In this document: piece after piece, positions 1 through 10,791 of the stretch
How positions within the stretch are numbered: position 1 is the first letter of the stretch
Layout: each line of letters begins with the position of its first letter
Notes under the pieces: model-generated
Told to the model about the DNA's origin: nothing
Database searches by the model: none
Seen by the model: the letters and a program-made list of their open reading frames with translations, nothing else
Made by a program: the position numbers and the translations under genes
Assembly (NCBI GenBank): GCA_934045075.1
Contig: OW203722.1
Location: 7,063,303-7,127,302 of the forward strand
DNA: 64,000 nucleotides
DNA from: Yponomeuta sedellus
Lineage: Eukaryota; Arthropoda; Insecta; Lepidoptera; Yponomeutidae
Direction of reading: 5' to 3'

Positions 1-35
1 TGCTACTGTTAACCCAGATTCAAACAATAAAGTTT
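1..35 (+). mobile_element. 3' end of a retroelement leading into the CATTT array
   Basis: The 35 bases end in AATAAAG followed by TTT and then the array. The same layout, an AATAAAG-type signal followed directly by a short simple repeat, closes LINE tails at 28150, 36160 and, on the minus strand, 52890-52925. The last of these carries about three copies of the same pentamer. I infer that the array grew from a LINE or SINE tail. The rest of the element lies outside the window. Confidence 0.5.
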
Positions 36-2080
36 CATTTCATTTCATTTCATTTCATTTCATTTCATTTCATTTCATTTCATTTCATTTCATTTCATTT
101 CATTTCATTTCATTTCATTTCATTTCATTTCATTTCATTTCATTTCATTTCATTTCATTTCATTTCATTTCATTTCATTTCATTTCATTTCATTTCATTT
201 CATTTCATTTCATTTCATTTCATTTCATTTCATTTCATTTCATTTCATTTCATTTCATTTCATTTCATTTCATTTCATTTCATTTCATTTCATTTCATTT
301 CATTTCATTTCATTTCATTTCATTTCATTTCATTTCATTTCATTTCATTTCATTTCATTTCATTTCATTTCATTTCATTTCATTTCATTTCATTTCATTT
401 CATTTCATTTCATTTCATTTCATTTCATTTCATTTCATTTCATTTCATTTCATTTCATTTCATTTCATTTCATTTCATTTCATTTCATTTCATTTCATTT
501 CATTTCATTTCATTTCATTTCATTTCATTTCATTTCATTTCATTTCATTTCATTTCATTTCATTTCATTTCATTTCATTTCATTTCATTTCATTTCATTT
601 CATTTCATTTCATTTCATTTCATTTCATTTCATTTCATTTCATTTCATTTCATTTCATTTCATTTCATTTCATTTCATTTCATTTCATTTCATTTCATTT
701 CATTTCATTTCATTTCATTTCATTTCATTTCATTTCATTTCATTTCATTTCATTTCATTTCATTTCATTTCATTTCATTTCATTTCATTTCATTTCATTT
801 CATTTCATTTCATTTCATTTCATTTCATTTCATTTCATTTCATTTCATTTCATTTCATTTCATTTCATTTCATTTCATTTCATTTCATTTCATTTCATTT
901 CATTTCATTTCATTTCATTTCATTTCATTTCATTTCATTTCATTTCATTTCATTTCATTTCATTTCATTTCATTTCATTTCATTTCATTTCATTTCATTT
1001 CATTTCATTTCATTTCATTTCATTTCATTTCATTTCATTTCATTTCATTTCATTTCATTTCATTTCATTTCATTTCATTTCATTTCATTTCATTTCATTT
1101 CATTTCATTTCATTTCATTTCATTTCATTTCATTTCATTTCATTTCATTTCATTTCATTTCATTTCATTTCATTTCATTTCATTTCATTTCATTTCATTT
1201 CATTTCATTTCATTTCATTTCATTTCATTTCATTTCATTTCATTTCATTTCATTTCATTTCATTTCATTTCATTTCATTTCATTTCATTTCATTTCATTT
1301 CATTTCATTTCATTTCATTTCATTTCATTTCATTTCATTTCATTTCATTTCATTTCATTTCATTTCATTTCATTTCATTTCATTTCATTTCATTTCATTT
1401 CATTTCATTTCATTTCATTTCATTTCATTTCATTTCATTTCATTTCATTTCATTTCATTTCATTTCATTTCATTTCATTTCATTTCATTTCATTTCATTT
1501 CATTTCATTTCATTTCATTTCATTTCATTTCATTTCATTTCATTTCATTTCATTTCATTTCATTTCATTTCATTTCATTTCATTTCATTTCATTTCATTT
1601 CATTTCATTTCATTTCATTTCATTTCATTTCATTTCATTTCATTTCATTTCATTTCATTTCATTTCATTTCATTTCATTTCATTTCATTTCATTTCATTT
1701 CATTTCATTTCATTTCATTTCATTTCATTTCATTTCATTTCATTTCATTTCATTTCATTTCATTTCATTTCATTTCATTTCATTTCATTTCATTTCATTT
1801 CATTTCATTTCATTTCATTTCATTTCATTTCATTTCATTTCATTTCATTTCATTTCATTTCATTTCATTTCATTTCATTTCATTTCATTTCATTTCATTT
1901 CATTTCATTTCATTTCATTTCATTTCATTTCATTTCATTTCATTTCATTTCATTTCATTTCATTTCATTTCATTTCATTTCATTTCATTTCATTTCATTT
2001 CATTTCATTTCATTTCATTTCATTTCATTTCATTTCATTTCATTTCATTTCATTTCATTTCATTTCATTTCATTTCATTT
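36..2080 (+). repeat. (CATTT)n array, about 409 uninterrupted units
   Basis: The pentamer CATTT repeats from 36 to 2080, 2,045 bases or 409 units, with no interruption that I can see and no change of register. It ends in CAT then unique sequence at 2084. Very long perfect pentamer arrays usually collect point changes, so this one is either recently expanded or partly an assembly product. Confidence 0.98.
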
Positions 2081-2276
2081 CATAATCGCGCGTCGCCGCT
2101 TTCAAGTTTTCGCCAAACACCGCACATGCATAGTTTTGACACCTCCATTTCAATTGTACAAGATAATAAAGTGCTGGCGCTGACAGCTGCCAGGAATCCT
2201 GACTATGCTGTGCCCGAAATAAGCGTCTGCCCTAATGCTACAGTTAGTGCGGTCCTTTAGTAGTAGGACACACTAG

Positions 2277-2319
2277 ATTCATTGACTATTGCGTATATGG
2301 TGCGCTATAGTCAATGAAT
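2277..2319. repeat. Perfect 13-bp hairpin
   Basis: ATTCATTGACTAT at 2277-2289 is the exact reverse complement of 2307-2319. The loop is 17 bases. The context gives no function. Confidence 0.8.
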
Positions 2320-2554
2320 TTCTGTTCAACTTCATCATTAATGAGATTATTCCTCAAATACTTCAAGTACATATTTAATTTTCTTTTAGGTGTTACACTC
2401 AGTAGTAAATAAAATAAATAATTACTAAGTTTCACACAGTAACGAGGTGTAAACGACACAATACGTGTCGTTTATTCGTCCTAAACCAATCAAGGATATC
2501 ACAAAAATGAGATTACACCCGGACTGAGGCCATTTGTACAAATATACAGCGGTG

Positions 2555-2640
2555 TCAATAAGTGGAAATCGAACCCACGATCCTCGTCATGGTAATCCGA
2601 CGTGCTACGATGCTGCTCGTACCGCTAGTATAACCGAGGA
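2555..2640 (-). mobile_element. Possible tRNA-like SINE remnant
   Basis: On the minus strand GTGGGTTCGATTTCC resembles a Pol III B box. Similar sequence closes family U elsewhere in the window. The rest is too diverged to assign. Confidence 0.3.
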
Positions 2641-4159
2641 CAACTGTAATCTGATCATTCTTAACGCCCCGTCGAACTTTAGTGCCACGAAATTGTAAAT
2701 GTTTATCAGGTGACATAATATGTACAACGGGAATTATTAAAAGTACCCCTAGTGGATCCGTGGATATTTATAGCCAACTAGCTGACCCAGCGAACAGCCG
2801 ATTCTTTAAATTTTTTTTTATTTTTCTCTCCGTAAGAACCATCCTCGTACTTCAAGGAATATTCTAAAAAAAGAATTAGCGAAATCGGTTCCGGTGCTCT
2901 CGAGCTTAGCGCTTACCAACACATTCAGCGATTCATTTTTATATTATAGGAGATGATATTTACAGTAGAATTGGAGCGGTCCGCATCTATTTCTATTCCT
3001 AGATACACTTAGGAGAAAAAAAGCAGGCAGCGGTTTGAGAAAAAGACAAGCGTGGTGTGTCACTTGCTTTGCGTAATGTATGGCCCCCTGCCGACTTTAA
3101 TGTTAATAAAAGCAGCCGACACCATTCCATTAGCGTGTTTGTGTCTCGACCATTAAGTTTTATGAGTGACCCAGCTTTGTATATGGATTTCGTTAGTAAG
3201 CCAGTCGTGTGCACCTATGAAAACACTGCTTAGGTGTGGCTAATGTTTTGGGTAGATAATAATGCTGACTTAGCATTCAAAGTCTGACTCAGGGTGCACT
3301 GCAAATACATGCTATGTTTTTAGAATTAGCCACATTAAAACCGGCAAGCACATTTGAGACTAGTTTTCCTGTTTTTTGGTATTCTATTTTTCAGTCACGT
3401 TATAGTAAGGAAATCCGAGAAATACTTTACTACTAATAATTGATACTTCGCTGATACTTAATAATAAAATTAGTAAGTATGCAATGGAGAATTTACTCGT
3501 ATAAAAAAATATGTTGTTATAGGTATGTTGGCCATAAAAATATGTTGGCCATAAAAAATAAATAATCGTAACAAAGATTTTTCACAGTAAATAAATAAAT
3601 ATTGGTTCATTTACTTTACAAAAAGGTTACAATAATTAGGCAATAACTTCCTTTCAAGTATATCAATACCTTTATCCGGAAGCTCTGTTTTTTCTCAGAT
3701 GTAAATGTTATATGTAACCTGCCGAAAGTAATTTTAGTCCCGTGGTACCTAATCGCCACATAAGTACAAACCTGCCGAAAACTTATGTTTTTGAGTTTAC
3801 ACCCTTGATAGAAAACTATTAAAGTTCAATGGAAAAAAATAGGGTTTTTACTAGTATTTTAATGACTTTCCAAGCTCATACGTATCTAAGTACCTACCTC
3901 GCGAGTCTAATTGCGATTACCAGGCCACTCAGAAAGTATTGCGCAGAAACGTTTTTATGACAGACTGGCTAGTTATACCTAGTACCTTTATGTAGTCTGT
4001 GGATATACCCAATCTATTTTGAAAAATATGAAAAATTTTATGATTAAAAATTGGTACGTTCCAATTTCAAAATTTCTCCCTACATTTTTTGTGAGCTAAT
4101 CTGAATTTTCGTTTCTCATTGAAAAATGTTTCTGTGCCGGGAACATTCCCGATATGCTA

Positions 4160-4520
4160 AGACTTCAGTGTCGCCTGAAACTGGACGAATCGTACGATAG
4201 ACTTCAAACGACATTCATGGATGAAGGCACTTCCAAGGCCACCGAGGCACTTCCAAGGCCACCGCCTATCGTTGGTATAGCGAATTCAAGCGCGGTCGAC
4301 TCACTTTCGGGGATGAAGAAGTGGTCGCCCTTTGACTGCGAAAATAAAAAATCAGCTCAAAGGGATACCATTTTCATCGCCGGAAGACGCGCTGTCAGCG
4401 TTCGAGCAGGATCTAAACGAGGTGACTGCGGAGGACTGCAATAAGTGTTTCGAAAACTGGATCAGGCGCATAAAACTATATGTAGAGACTAGTGGTCAGT
4501 ACTTCGATTTTTTTATGTAG
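4160..4520 (+). pseudogene. Mariner-like transposase, internally deleted
   Basis: A mariner transposase relic that keeps only its two ends. The 5' part encodes a degraded helix-turn-helix tail that reads through DEGTSKAT and then, after a frameshift, YRWYSEFKRGR. That is the N-terminal DNA-binding region of mariners. At about 4330 it jumps to C-terminal sequence (FSSPEDALSAFEQ, then CFENWIRRIK and GQYF). The whole catalytic DDD core is missing. A 20-bp tandem duplication around 4224-4264 lies at the frameshift. Different in sequence from the mariner at 41811. It cannot encode an active enzyme. Confidence 0.75.
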
Positions 4521-4835
4521 TCTGTTAACGTCCCACTGGGGGTATAGCCTTTTCTCAGAGAGAGAGAGAAAGACAGAGAGTATGTGGGCTTAATTACTAC
4601 GCGTGCCCATCGCAGATTGGCAATTTCAAGCGCTGATTTATTTGAACACATGATATCAGATCAGACTCTCAGGTTTCCTTACGATGTCTTCCTTCATTAG
4701 CGAGAGGTATTGAAATTATAACTTCTCCAATGTAACTTAGAAAACTAAGTGATTGGTACATCCCGCACTGGGAATCGAACCTGGGTCTCTCACTTCCCGT
4801 CGGACTTTAGTTATCTACGTCGTAATTTTATAGCA
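4509..4835 (+). mobile_element. SINE family U, near full length
   Basis: Begins with a T-run and GTAGTCTGTTAACGTCCCAC, then TCTCAGAGAGAGAG, GGGCTTAATTACTACGCGTG, GGTTTCCTTACGATGTCTTC and a tRNA-like close (GGGAATCGAACCTGGGTC). The same order recurs at 22335, 24464, 52946 and 59690. It directly abuts the mariner relic. This is the most complete copy here. It has no coding capacity. Confidence 0.8.
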
Positions 4836-4839
4836 TGTC

Positions 4840-6745
4840 GTTGGAAAGGATACTCATTCTCTTACGAGCCTCAAGTCCACCAATCTAACAAAGCCGTTAG
4901 GTTGATGAAATAATAGCGACAAAAAAAATACTGTGGTAGAAATGTTGGGAATTTAGTGCCTCCAAATTAATAGTCTTCAATTTTATTATTGTTTCTAAAA
5001 TATTGAACACACTGGAACGTTACTTTTTAAGTTAATTTCAAAGTAAAGGGTATATAACTCACCCCACAGATAAACCTATAGAAATTTCAATGAGAATTTA
5101 TTGTGCGAATATATGTATTTTGTGGGAGTTTTTTGAATAATTAATCGTGAACGTTTAGTTGTTTATTATATGATATTACGTTTAAAAAAAATAAGTCAAA
5201 AAGTATTCATAAAAATCATAAAATAATCGCGATTGATAATTGTCATAGACTATTTTGGTTATGGGGTTCCGTTTTGTGGTTCCGCACCCGAAAGTTACAA
5301 ACAGGATAGATTACAAACAAGAAATTTACGTACAACTGTTAAATTGTGAATGATATTTTTGCAAATTGCCCAGCAATTAAATGTGGTTTTATTTCTTTTG
5401 ACTCGTTTTTATATATAATTTTTTTTAGTTTGCAAAATTAACTTGTAGTTCGGGTACACCAACTTATTGTCGAATTATATTATTAGTTCTATTTGCCACG
5501 AGTCAGTATTCACGATTATTTAAAAGGGCAAGAAGCATTTCTATATTATCTTGAATTATCTATCAGTATCATCATCTAAACGCACATAACGCAAAAACGG
5601 CATTTGTTGAAATTTAGCATAAGTATATATAGTTACAATAAAAAAACGATTAAAAACAAGCTGCTTCGTGATGTGCTTAGAGTGACAGTTTTAGAATCGA
5701 TCTCTCATGTCATGGGGGGGGAGTCTCCAAAATGCATAGTTGTTCAATGGAGTCATATTAGTCTGGTAATGGTCGTTTCATTCACGCTATCGGTAGTCTT
5801 TGTAACCAATAGCATTGCAGTGGTATACCCCGTGCTACTTAACTCGGCGCCTCGCGCGATCCGATCTTCTTCGCGAGAGAAGCCTGTTTAATTTGCGCGG
5901 GTTATACCCCTGGAATGACATTGTACTGCTAAAATACCGCTTTGTAGACAACCAAATTGAGGCAAATAACAATCACTGTCTTGCTTAAATAATTGTATTG
6001 AAAAACTATGTAAGTATTACACTCTAGGGCCTGATCTGAAATAGAAGACGTCTACATAAGAGTCATAAGAGACATAAGATTCGGTCAGGCCATAAGAGCT
6101 GTTAATATATCTATACGAAAAAACTGATACATGCAGGGTGATGTAGGGCAAAAGTTGATCCGCATCTCCGCCATACTTTTCACTGGAAGACCACGCGAAT
6201 GGACCACGTTCTCAGCTAGTTCACAATAAATGCGAAGCTCAACGCATTTATTACTTAGACCTAACCATTCGTGGAAATCGGCCAAAGTTAGCCTTAATTG
6301 CTTGGTCAACAGTCCTGCTGTCGCCACGCAATTTGTTCAGGCTTACGGCTCGCTGTAAGTAGGTACTCGGAGCCCTCTTCCTGTTTTCATTTGGGCTTAA
6401 CTACCTTTTTAGTGGAACTTGTAGAGTGGCGTAATGTGGCCCATATCACACTAGCTCAATGATAAACATAGGTGTCAGCAAAGGAAATGTTTTGGAAGAT
6501 TTTCTATTCACGAGGCATTTATGTGACTTTCGAACAGAAAGTGTATTTTTGGTTATATTCATAATGACAGCCAAGAGAATTGCCTTAACTGAACGTATAC
6601 CGGATTCCGGGTTACTTTTATGTTGCCTTAGCTAACAGATCGATTGCCTTCCAAAAATTATATATAAAGATCGATCATCGTGCTGTCGACTGTAGCTACT
6701 AGGTTAGTCACGAATAGATATAAGAATAGTATATATTATCTGATG
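4840..6745. other. Gene-free stretch
   Basis: AT-rich, mostly single-copy looking DNA. Short frames near 5604-5891 and 6085-6327 show no domain I recognise. I see no repeat family, TIR pair or RNA gene here. Confidence 0.6.
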
Positions 6746-6747
6746 AC

Positions 6748-6837
6748 GACGCGCTCGTGGCCTAGTCGAACCGAGTACCTAATTGAATTCAATCACTTGA
6801 GTTAAGCAACAAGAGGCGTGGTCAGGTGCAGGATGGG
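6748..6837 (+). mobile_element. 5S-derived SINE (family S, subfamily A), 5' part
   Basis: Carries the A-type head GCTCGTGGCCTAGTCGAACC, the box A-like GTTAAGCAACA(A/G)AGGCG and the start of box C (GGATGGGT), then stops. The next bases are the 3' end of the same family on the opposite strand. Either two copies abut or one copy is rearranged. Confidence 0.8.
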
Positions 6838-7318
6838 TCATCACCCTTTATGTTACCACTGCTGGGGCACGGGCCTCTTCCTGGATCGCAGGAAGGTTAG
6901 GCTATACTCCACCACGGTGGCCAAGTCCGGGTTGGTAGAGGATTGTAAGACAGTGGTGGGCCATATTATCAGAAGTTATCAAAAACCTATTTAGAGGCTA
7001 AAAATTCCACCCATGCAGGGATTCGAACCCGCGACCTCTGGCTATCCGTGCCAGATCCGTATCTGGCACGGATAGCCAGAGGTCGCGGGTTCAAATCCCG
7101 GCATGGGTGGAATTTTTAGCCTCTAAATAGGTTAAAACCCGCGACCTCTGGCTATCCGTGCCAGATCCGTATCTGAAACGGATAGCCAGAGGTCGCGGGT
7201 TCGAATCCCGGCGTGGGTGGAATTTTTAGCCTCTAAATAGGTTTTTAAAATTGTCCTTAGCACGGGTTAGTGTTATAATAAAAATAGTATAGAAGTTATC
7301 AAGCTGAATCAAGGCCTT
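6838..7318 (-). mobile_element. 5S-derived SINE (family S), 3' part, split by a T element
   Basis: Minus-strand 3' half of family S: the complement of CCCGTGCCCCAGCAGTGG, the GGAAGAGACC hairpin and the CTTGGCC/GGTGGAG segment, running to GATAACTTCTGA. It is interrupted at 6983-7290 by a family T insertion flanked by a 12-bp duplication. A short degraded remainder (7303-7318) follows. Confidence 0.8.
6983..7290 (+). mobile_element. Family T element, double foldback
   Basis: Flanked by the perfect 12-bp direct repeat AGAAGTTATCAA (6971-6982 and 7291-7302), which is expected of target-primed insertion. Internally it holds four tRNA-like segments alternating minus, plus, minus (partial), plus, so it can fold into two long hairpins. 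The 3' end is the family tail CACGGGTTAGTG...AAAAATAGTAT. The left edge starts at the complement of the T-run that follows the tRNA-like domain. Confidence 0.85.
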
Positions 7319-7319
7319 A

Positions 7320-7770
7320 CCTACGTTAGAAAGTTAAAGTAAGTACCTACTTACAGTGGGTATCTACACGATAATTACGTTAGTTAGGTATAACACCGGC
7401 CCTTCCTCATAAAACCCAACAACACGACCGCTTTCGGACAAAGAGGAGAGTTATCAACCCGCACGAAAACACATAACAAAGTCCTTCGATAAACACCCGA
7501 AAGTTTCCACGGGCGCGCCAGCCCTGCAACATAACCAACACATAACGCAAAGGTCGTACGCAGGGCTAAACTAGGAGAGGGGTCCACTAGAAACTACAAC
7601 GAATCTAAAAGATGACCTTCTTATTATGAAGCCCTCGTCAACCAACGGGCTGATTGATTGATTTATAATGAATTAGCCCGTCGGTATTCGTCCTATAGAC
7701 ATAGGCCTTCCCCAAAGCACCACATATTTCTCTTTACGTCCTGTTTAATATACTGTATATTATCATCACA
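7320..7770. other. Unassigned stretch, part GC-rich
   Basis: 7390-7590 is richer in G and C than its surroundings. The minus-strand frame at 7384-7587 has no recognisable motif. No function or repeat family assigned. Confidence 0.5.
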
Positions 7771-7774
7771 TCAA

Positions 7775-8163
7775 CCCATTGTCCTTACCGAGGGGTCGGG
7801 TCTCTTTCCGAAGGAAGGTATAGGCCATACCACCACGTGGGCCAAGTCCGGATTGGTGGACGCTTGCAAGAATGCCTGGTTTTACTGTCAGAAGTTTTTA
7901 AGACCTCTTAGCGACTGCAATCTATCGACGGCAGCCAGCACCAATAGCTTGCCAACGTGTCTTGCGAAGCACGGAACCGATCGGGAAAATGCCACTAGCG
8001 TTAGTCATAGACGGTCACCCAGTACGTACAATGGCCCAACTATGAGGCTAAGTGCGGAAATCTTAGCTCTAACTAAGACGGTCACCCATCCATGCACTGA
8101 ATGCGCCCTATGTTCCTTAACTTTCGTGATCGTCTATGATCGCTCAGGCAACCTGGGCTACGA
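7775..8163 (-). mobile_element. 5S-derived SINE (family S, subfamily B)
   Basis: Nearly full-length minus-strand copy. From right to left it carries the B-type head (complement of GATCTTAAACGATCA-like sequence), 5S box A and box C similarity, and the 3' half ending in the complement of CCCGACCCCTCGGTAAGGA. A 54-bp segment with 13-bp flanking duplication interrupts it at 8022-8075. Confidence 0.85.
8022..8075. mobile_element. 54-bp insertion inside the SINE, with 13-bp target duplication
   Basis: AGACGGTCACCCA occurs at 8009-8021 and again at 8076-8088, exactly flanking the insert. The insert shares TACGTACAATGGCCCAACTA and TGAGGCTAAGTGCGG with the LINE 3' untranslated region at 33425-33470 and partly with 59640-59690. 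It looks like a very short truncated retroposed piece. Confidence 0.8.
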
Positions 8164-8232
8164 TTCTATATCCTGTTACTAAAACATTACTTTTCTGCAT
8201 CAGTAAGAAAATTTCCACAGGACATCTAGATT

Positions 8233-8480
8233 TTTTTTTAGTCATCATCATCATCATCAGCTCACCGCTGCCCACTGCTGGGTAGACCTTTCCCCCCAAA
8301 CGCCATCTCTCATGGTCCCTTGTCATCCGCATCCACGGACGGACCCTCCGCGACTGAACTATTTTCGGAACATTTGGCTACTGGTTTGTCCACTGACCGT
8401 CATCCTGTTCTCGGCCACCACGTGTTTGTCCTAGTACATCTGCCTTCTTCCCGCCTCGCCAGGTGTCCCGCCCATTTCCA
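8233..8480 (-). pseudogene. LINE 3' end: reverse transcriptase C-terminal tail and (GAT)n tail
   Basis: On the minus strand the frame reads RDHERWRLGGKVYPAVGSG and runs into a GATGATGAT tail. Many lepidopteran non-LTR elements end with a DR..WR...Y motif followed by a CAGCAGTGGG-type 3' untranslated region and a GAT repeat. Only the last few dozen codons remain. Clade not assigned. Confidence 0.65.
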
Positions 8481-8484
8481 CACA

Positions 8485-9078
8485 AACAATCGCAGCTAGA
8501 ACCGTTAAATTTATAACATGTATTCTAAGTATTGACCGTATTGACAAAATTAAATGATGATACAGCAGTAAAATCCAATGAAAGAAGGTTTCATATTTTT
8601 TAATGAAAAATGCCAATAAATTGACATCTTAGTATTCTGTTAAAAAAAAACAACAAACATAACCTCTTTTATCTACGTTTATAAAAAACTGGCAGCCTGC
8701 TGCCTGCTATGAGCTTATAATTTAGATCAGACCATGCAATGACGTACGTATTATACGTTAACTATCAAAAGCGACAGATTATGATGAATTTAGTGATTTT
8801 ATCTACTCTGATACTATAATACAAATATTATAAAACTGAAAACCAAACTCATATGAAAAACATTACGTAAGCCAAAAATTAAAATAAAAAGCATTAACAC
8901 AATACAGGTCTTGTATGGACACCTGTATCATAAATAATATAACTTTTTAATAATAACGATACACCTACACAACCTCCAGCTGGACCAAGAAGGTTGAACT
9001 GAACCTCTACTTTAAAAAAACGGTTTCAATGAACGAGTCCGCGGCGACGCAACACGCATGCGCAATCGCTGTTTGCGC
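8485..9078. other. Gene-free AT-rich stretch
   Basis: No coding region seen. ATACTATAATACAAATATTATAAAACTGAA near 8810-8840 distantly resembles the 5' end of lepidopteran Helitrons, but the match is too weak to call. Confidence 0.4.
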
Positions 9079-9086
9079 CTTGGCGC

Positions 9087-9559
9087 CAGTGTTGCCAGAT
9101 GCACCGCATTTCCGCTTTTCTGATAGTGTATCCGCTTTCCGCTTTTTACTAACGCGGTTCCGCTTTTTTTCGAAATTGGTTCAATGTCATGTTCATTCAA
9201 CTTTCAACAAGTCTGTTTCCGTTTGGTGCAATAATCTGTAATGCATATAGACAGTACACTATGAGTTCATGCCGGCTTGCGTGTAGTCTATGCAGCAGGC
9301 CACATATTATAATGGTACTCTAGTCCATTTACAACAGCAAAGCAAGAGGCGCGCGCAAAATTTTGACGTGCTTATTCAGTCTTATTTATAAATTATCATA
9401 TCCTAGTATGAATAAACATATAAAACCTATAAACGGACAAAGAACAATCGGTATTGTATAATATCATAATAATGATAAAATAAAACGATTTTTTTGCTGA
9501 AAATCCGCTTTTTTAAAGCCCAGGTACCGCATTTTCAGGTTTCGTATCTGGCAGCACTG
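9087..9559. mobile_element. Non-autonomous hAT element with 8-bp target duplication
   Basis: Terminal inverted repeats CAGTGTTGCCAGAT (left) and the complement of CAGTGCTGCCAGAT (right) bound 473 bases. The direct repeat CTTGGCGC at 9079-9086 and 9560-9567 is the 8-bp duplication made by hAT transposases, and CAGTG ends are typical of the superfamily. The interior has no transposase; it repeats CCGCTTTTC-like words. It needs a transposase from elsewhere. Confidence 0.9.
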
Positions 9560-9567
9560 CTTGGCGC

Positions 9568-10635
9568 CAAAATTTTACATTTAAAAAAACTTTTCAATAT
9601 TTAATTTAAACAAAGTTTGGTTCTGTTAAATATTATTTTATGTATTATAGTATGAGAGTAAATAAAGTAACTTATGACCATTTAAGACCAAGTACATAAC
9701 TTGGTCTTATAACAATCGTGTGATACTATAAAATAACTCGCCTACTACGGTTCGTTTTTTTAAATCACACTCGTGTTAAGTATAAAAACCCTTATTAAGT
9801 AACAGTATCATAAACTACTTACTATTAAGAGTATTTTCTGTTCGGTTCATTCGTATAGTTTGTAGGTAAATACTCTTTTATTCTTTGAACGTCCGTAATC
9901 GTTTGAGGAGAAAAACGTAGATTAGGGAATCTTGTAGGTACAATACGCAAATGGAAAAATATCGGTATGGGCACCTACTTTGGTAGTGTTATAGTGAATA
10001 AGCTTATGGAGGTATAAGATTTGATTTTACTCTCTACATTTATGAACACCTACCTTCTGGATAATAATGATATCCCAGGGCCTAAAACTTTTAAATGGAC
10101 TATTAACAAAACAAAACATTACTCTAGAACGTGTTTTGTTTCAGCAGGGTCGGGTCAACTTTGCTATCGCGCAGTTTTTATGACGTCACTGGGTGGCTGC
10201 TGGTTTAATAAGAATGGCTCGAAGCCTTTTATGAACCTATGGCGAGCGTTTATTGTCCATGTTGCGCTCAATATCGTCTTTTATGTTGGAAAGTTTAGCG
10301 CGTATTTTCCCTCTGTCTGCGCGAGGCAATAAAGTTAAGGGACTGGTGCGTGGCGATAACTTCTGACATGATTCATAATAACTTAGGTGCAGTTTTAAAA
10401 AATGTTTTAATAATATAAACTGTAATCTGGCAATAAAACCTGTCTTATTTTTGCGGGTAAAACGATTTTTTACTTCATTTTGTCATAAATCTCAAGCCTT
10501 ACTGAGCCACATTATAACATTTAAAATATATGAAAATTGACATGTCAATTGACTTCATTCGACTCCTCTTATCATCTACGTCTATGGAATTGAAAACATG
10601 TTTGTGCGTACTGTGCACTTGATAAACAAAGATAG
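9568..10635. other. Gene-free stretch
   Basis: A perfect 10-bp stem (AAGACCAAGT) near 9687-9712 and a 103-codon frame at 10021-10332 without recognisable motifs. Nothing else seen. Confidence 0.5.
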
Positions 10636-10639
10636 GATA

Positions 10640-10739
10640 TTAGCACGCTTTGCGATTTGGTCCGAAATAATCTGTGCTAGACGGAAAATGTATGAAGGTG
10701 CACACAAATCGCGGCGATATTATTCGCAATGCGTGCTAA
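10640..10739. repeat. Small inverted-repeat element (MITE-like)
   Basis: TTAGCACGCTTTGCGA at the left matches the complement of the right end (TTGCGAATA...GCGTGCTAA) over about 15 bases with one mismatch; total about 100 bp. No coding capacity. Superfamily unassigned. Confidence 0.5.
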
Positions 10740-10791
10740 GCCTAACAGTGAGATAAATATTACATAGGGAAAATATAGAAGAAAGAGAATA

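Larger units (their letters stand above)
2084..4150. other. Gene-free stretch with small structures
   Basis: AT-rich sequence with no recognisable coding region. It contains a perfect 13-bp hairpin at 2277-2319, a short perfect stem near 2449-2472, a possible tRNA-like SINE scrap at 2555-2640 and a short doubled segment (ATGTTGGCCATAAAAA) near 3527-3561. Short open frames near 2682-2867 and 2999-3214 resemble nothing I know. Confidence 0.6.

Noticed and set aside
6085..6327. 80-codon minus-strand frame beginning MATAGLLTKQ
   Set aside because: The composition looks protein-like, but I recognise no family, and no neighbouring exon or promoter supports it.
8803..8850. Helitron 5' end
   Set aside because: The similarity to the usual lepidopteran Helitron start is weak, and no CTRR hairpin end was found nearby.
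10021..10332. 103-codon plus-strand frame
   Set aside because: No motif, no splice context, and the length is within chance for AT-rich DNA of this size.
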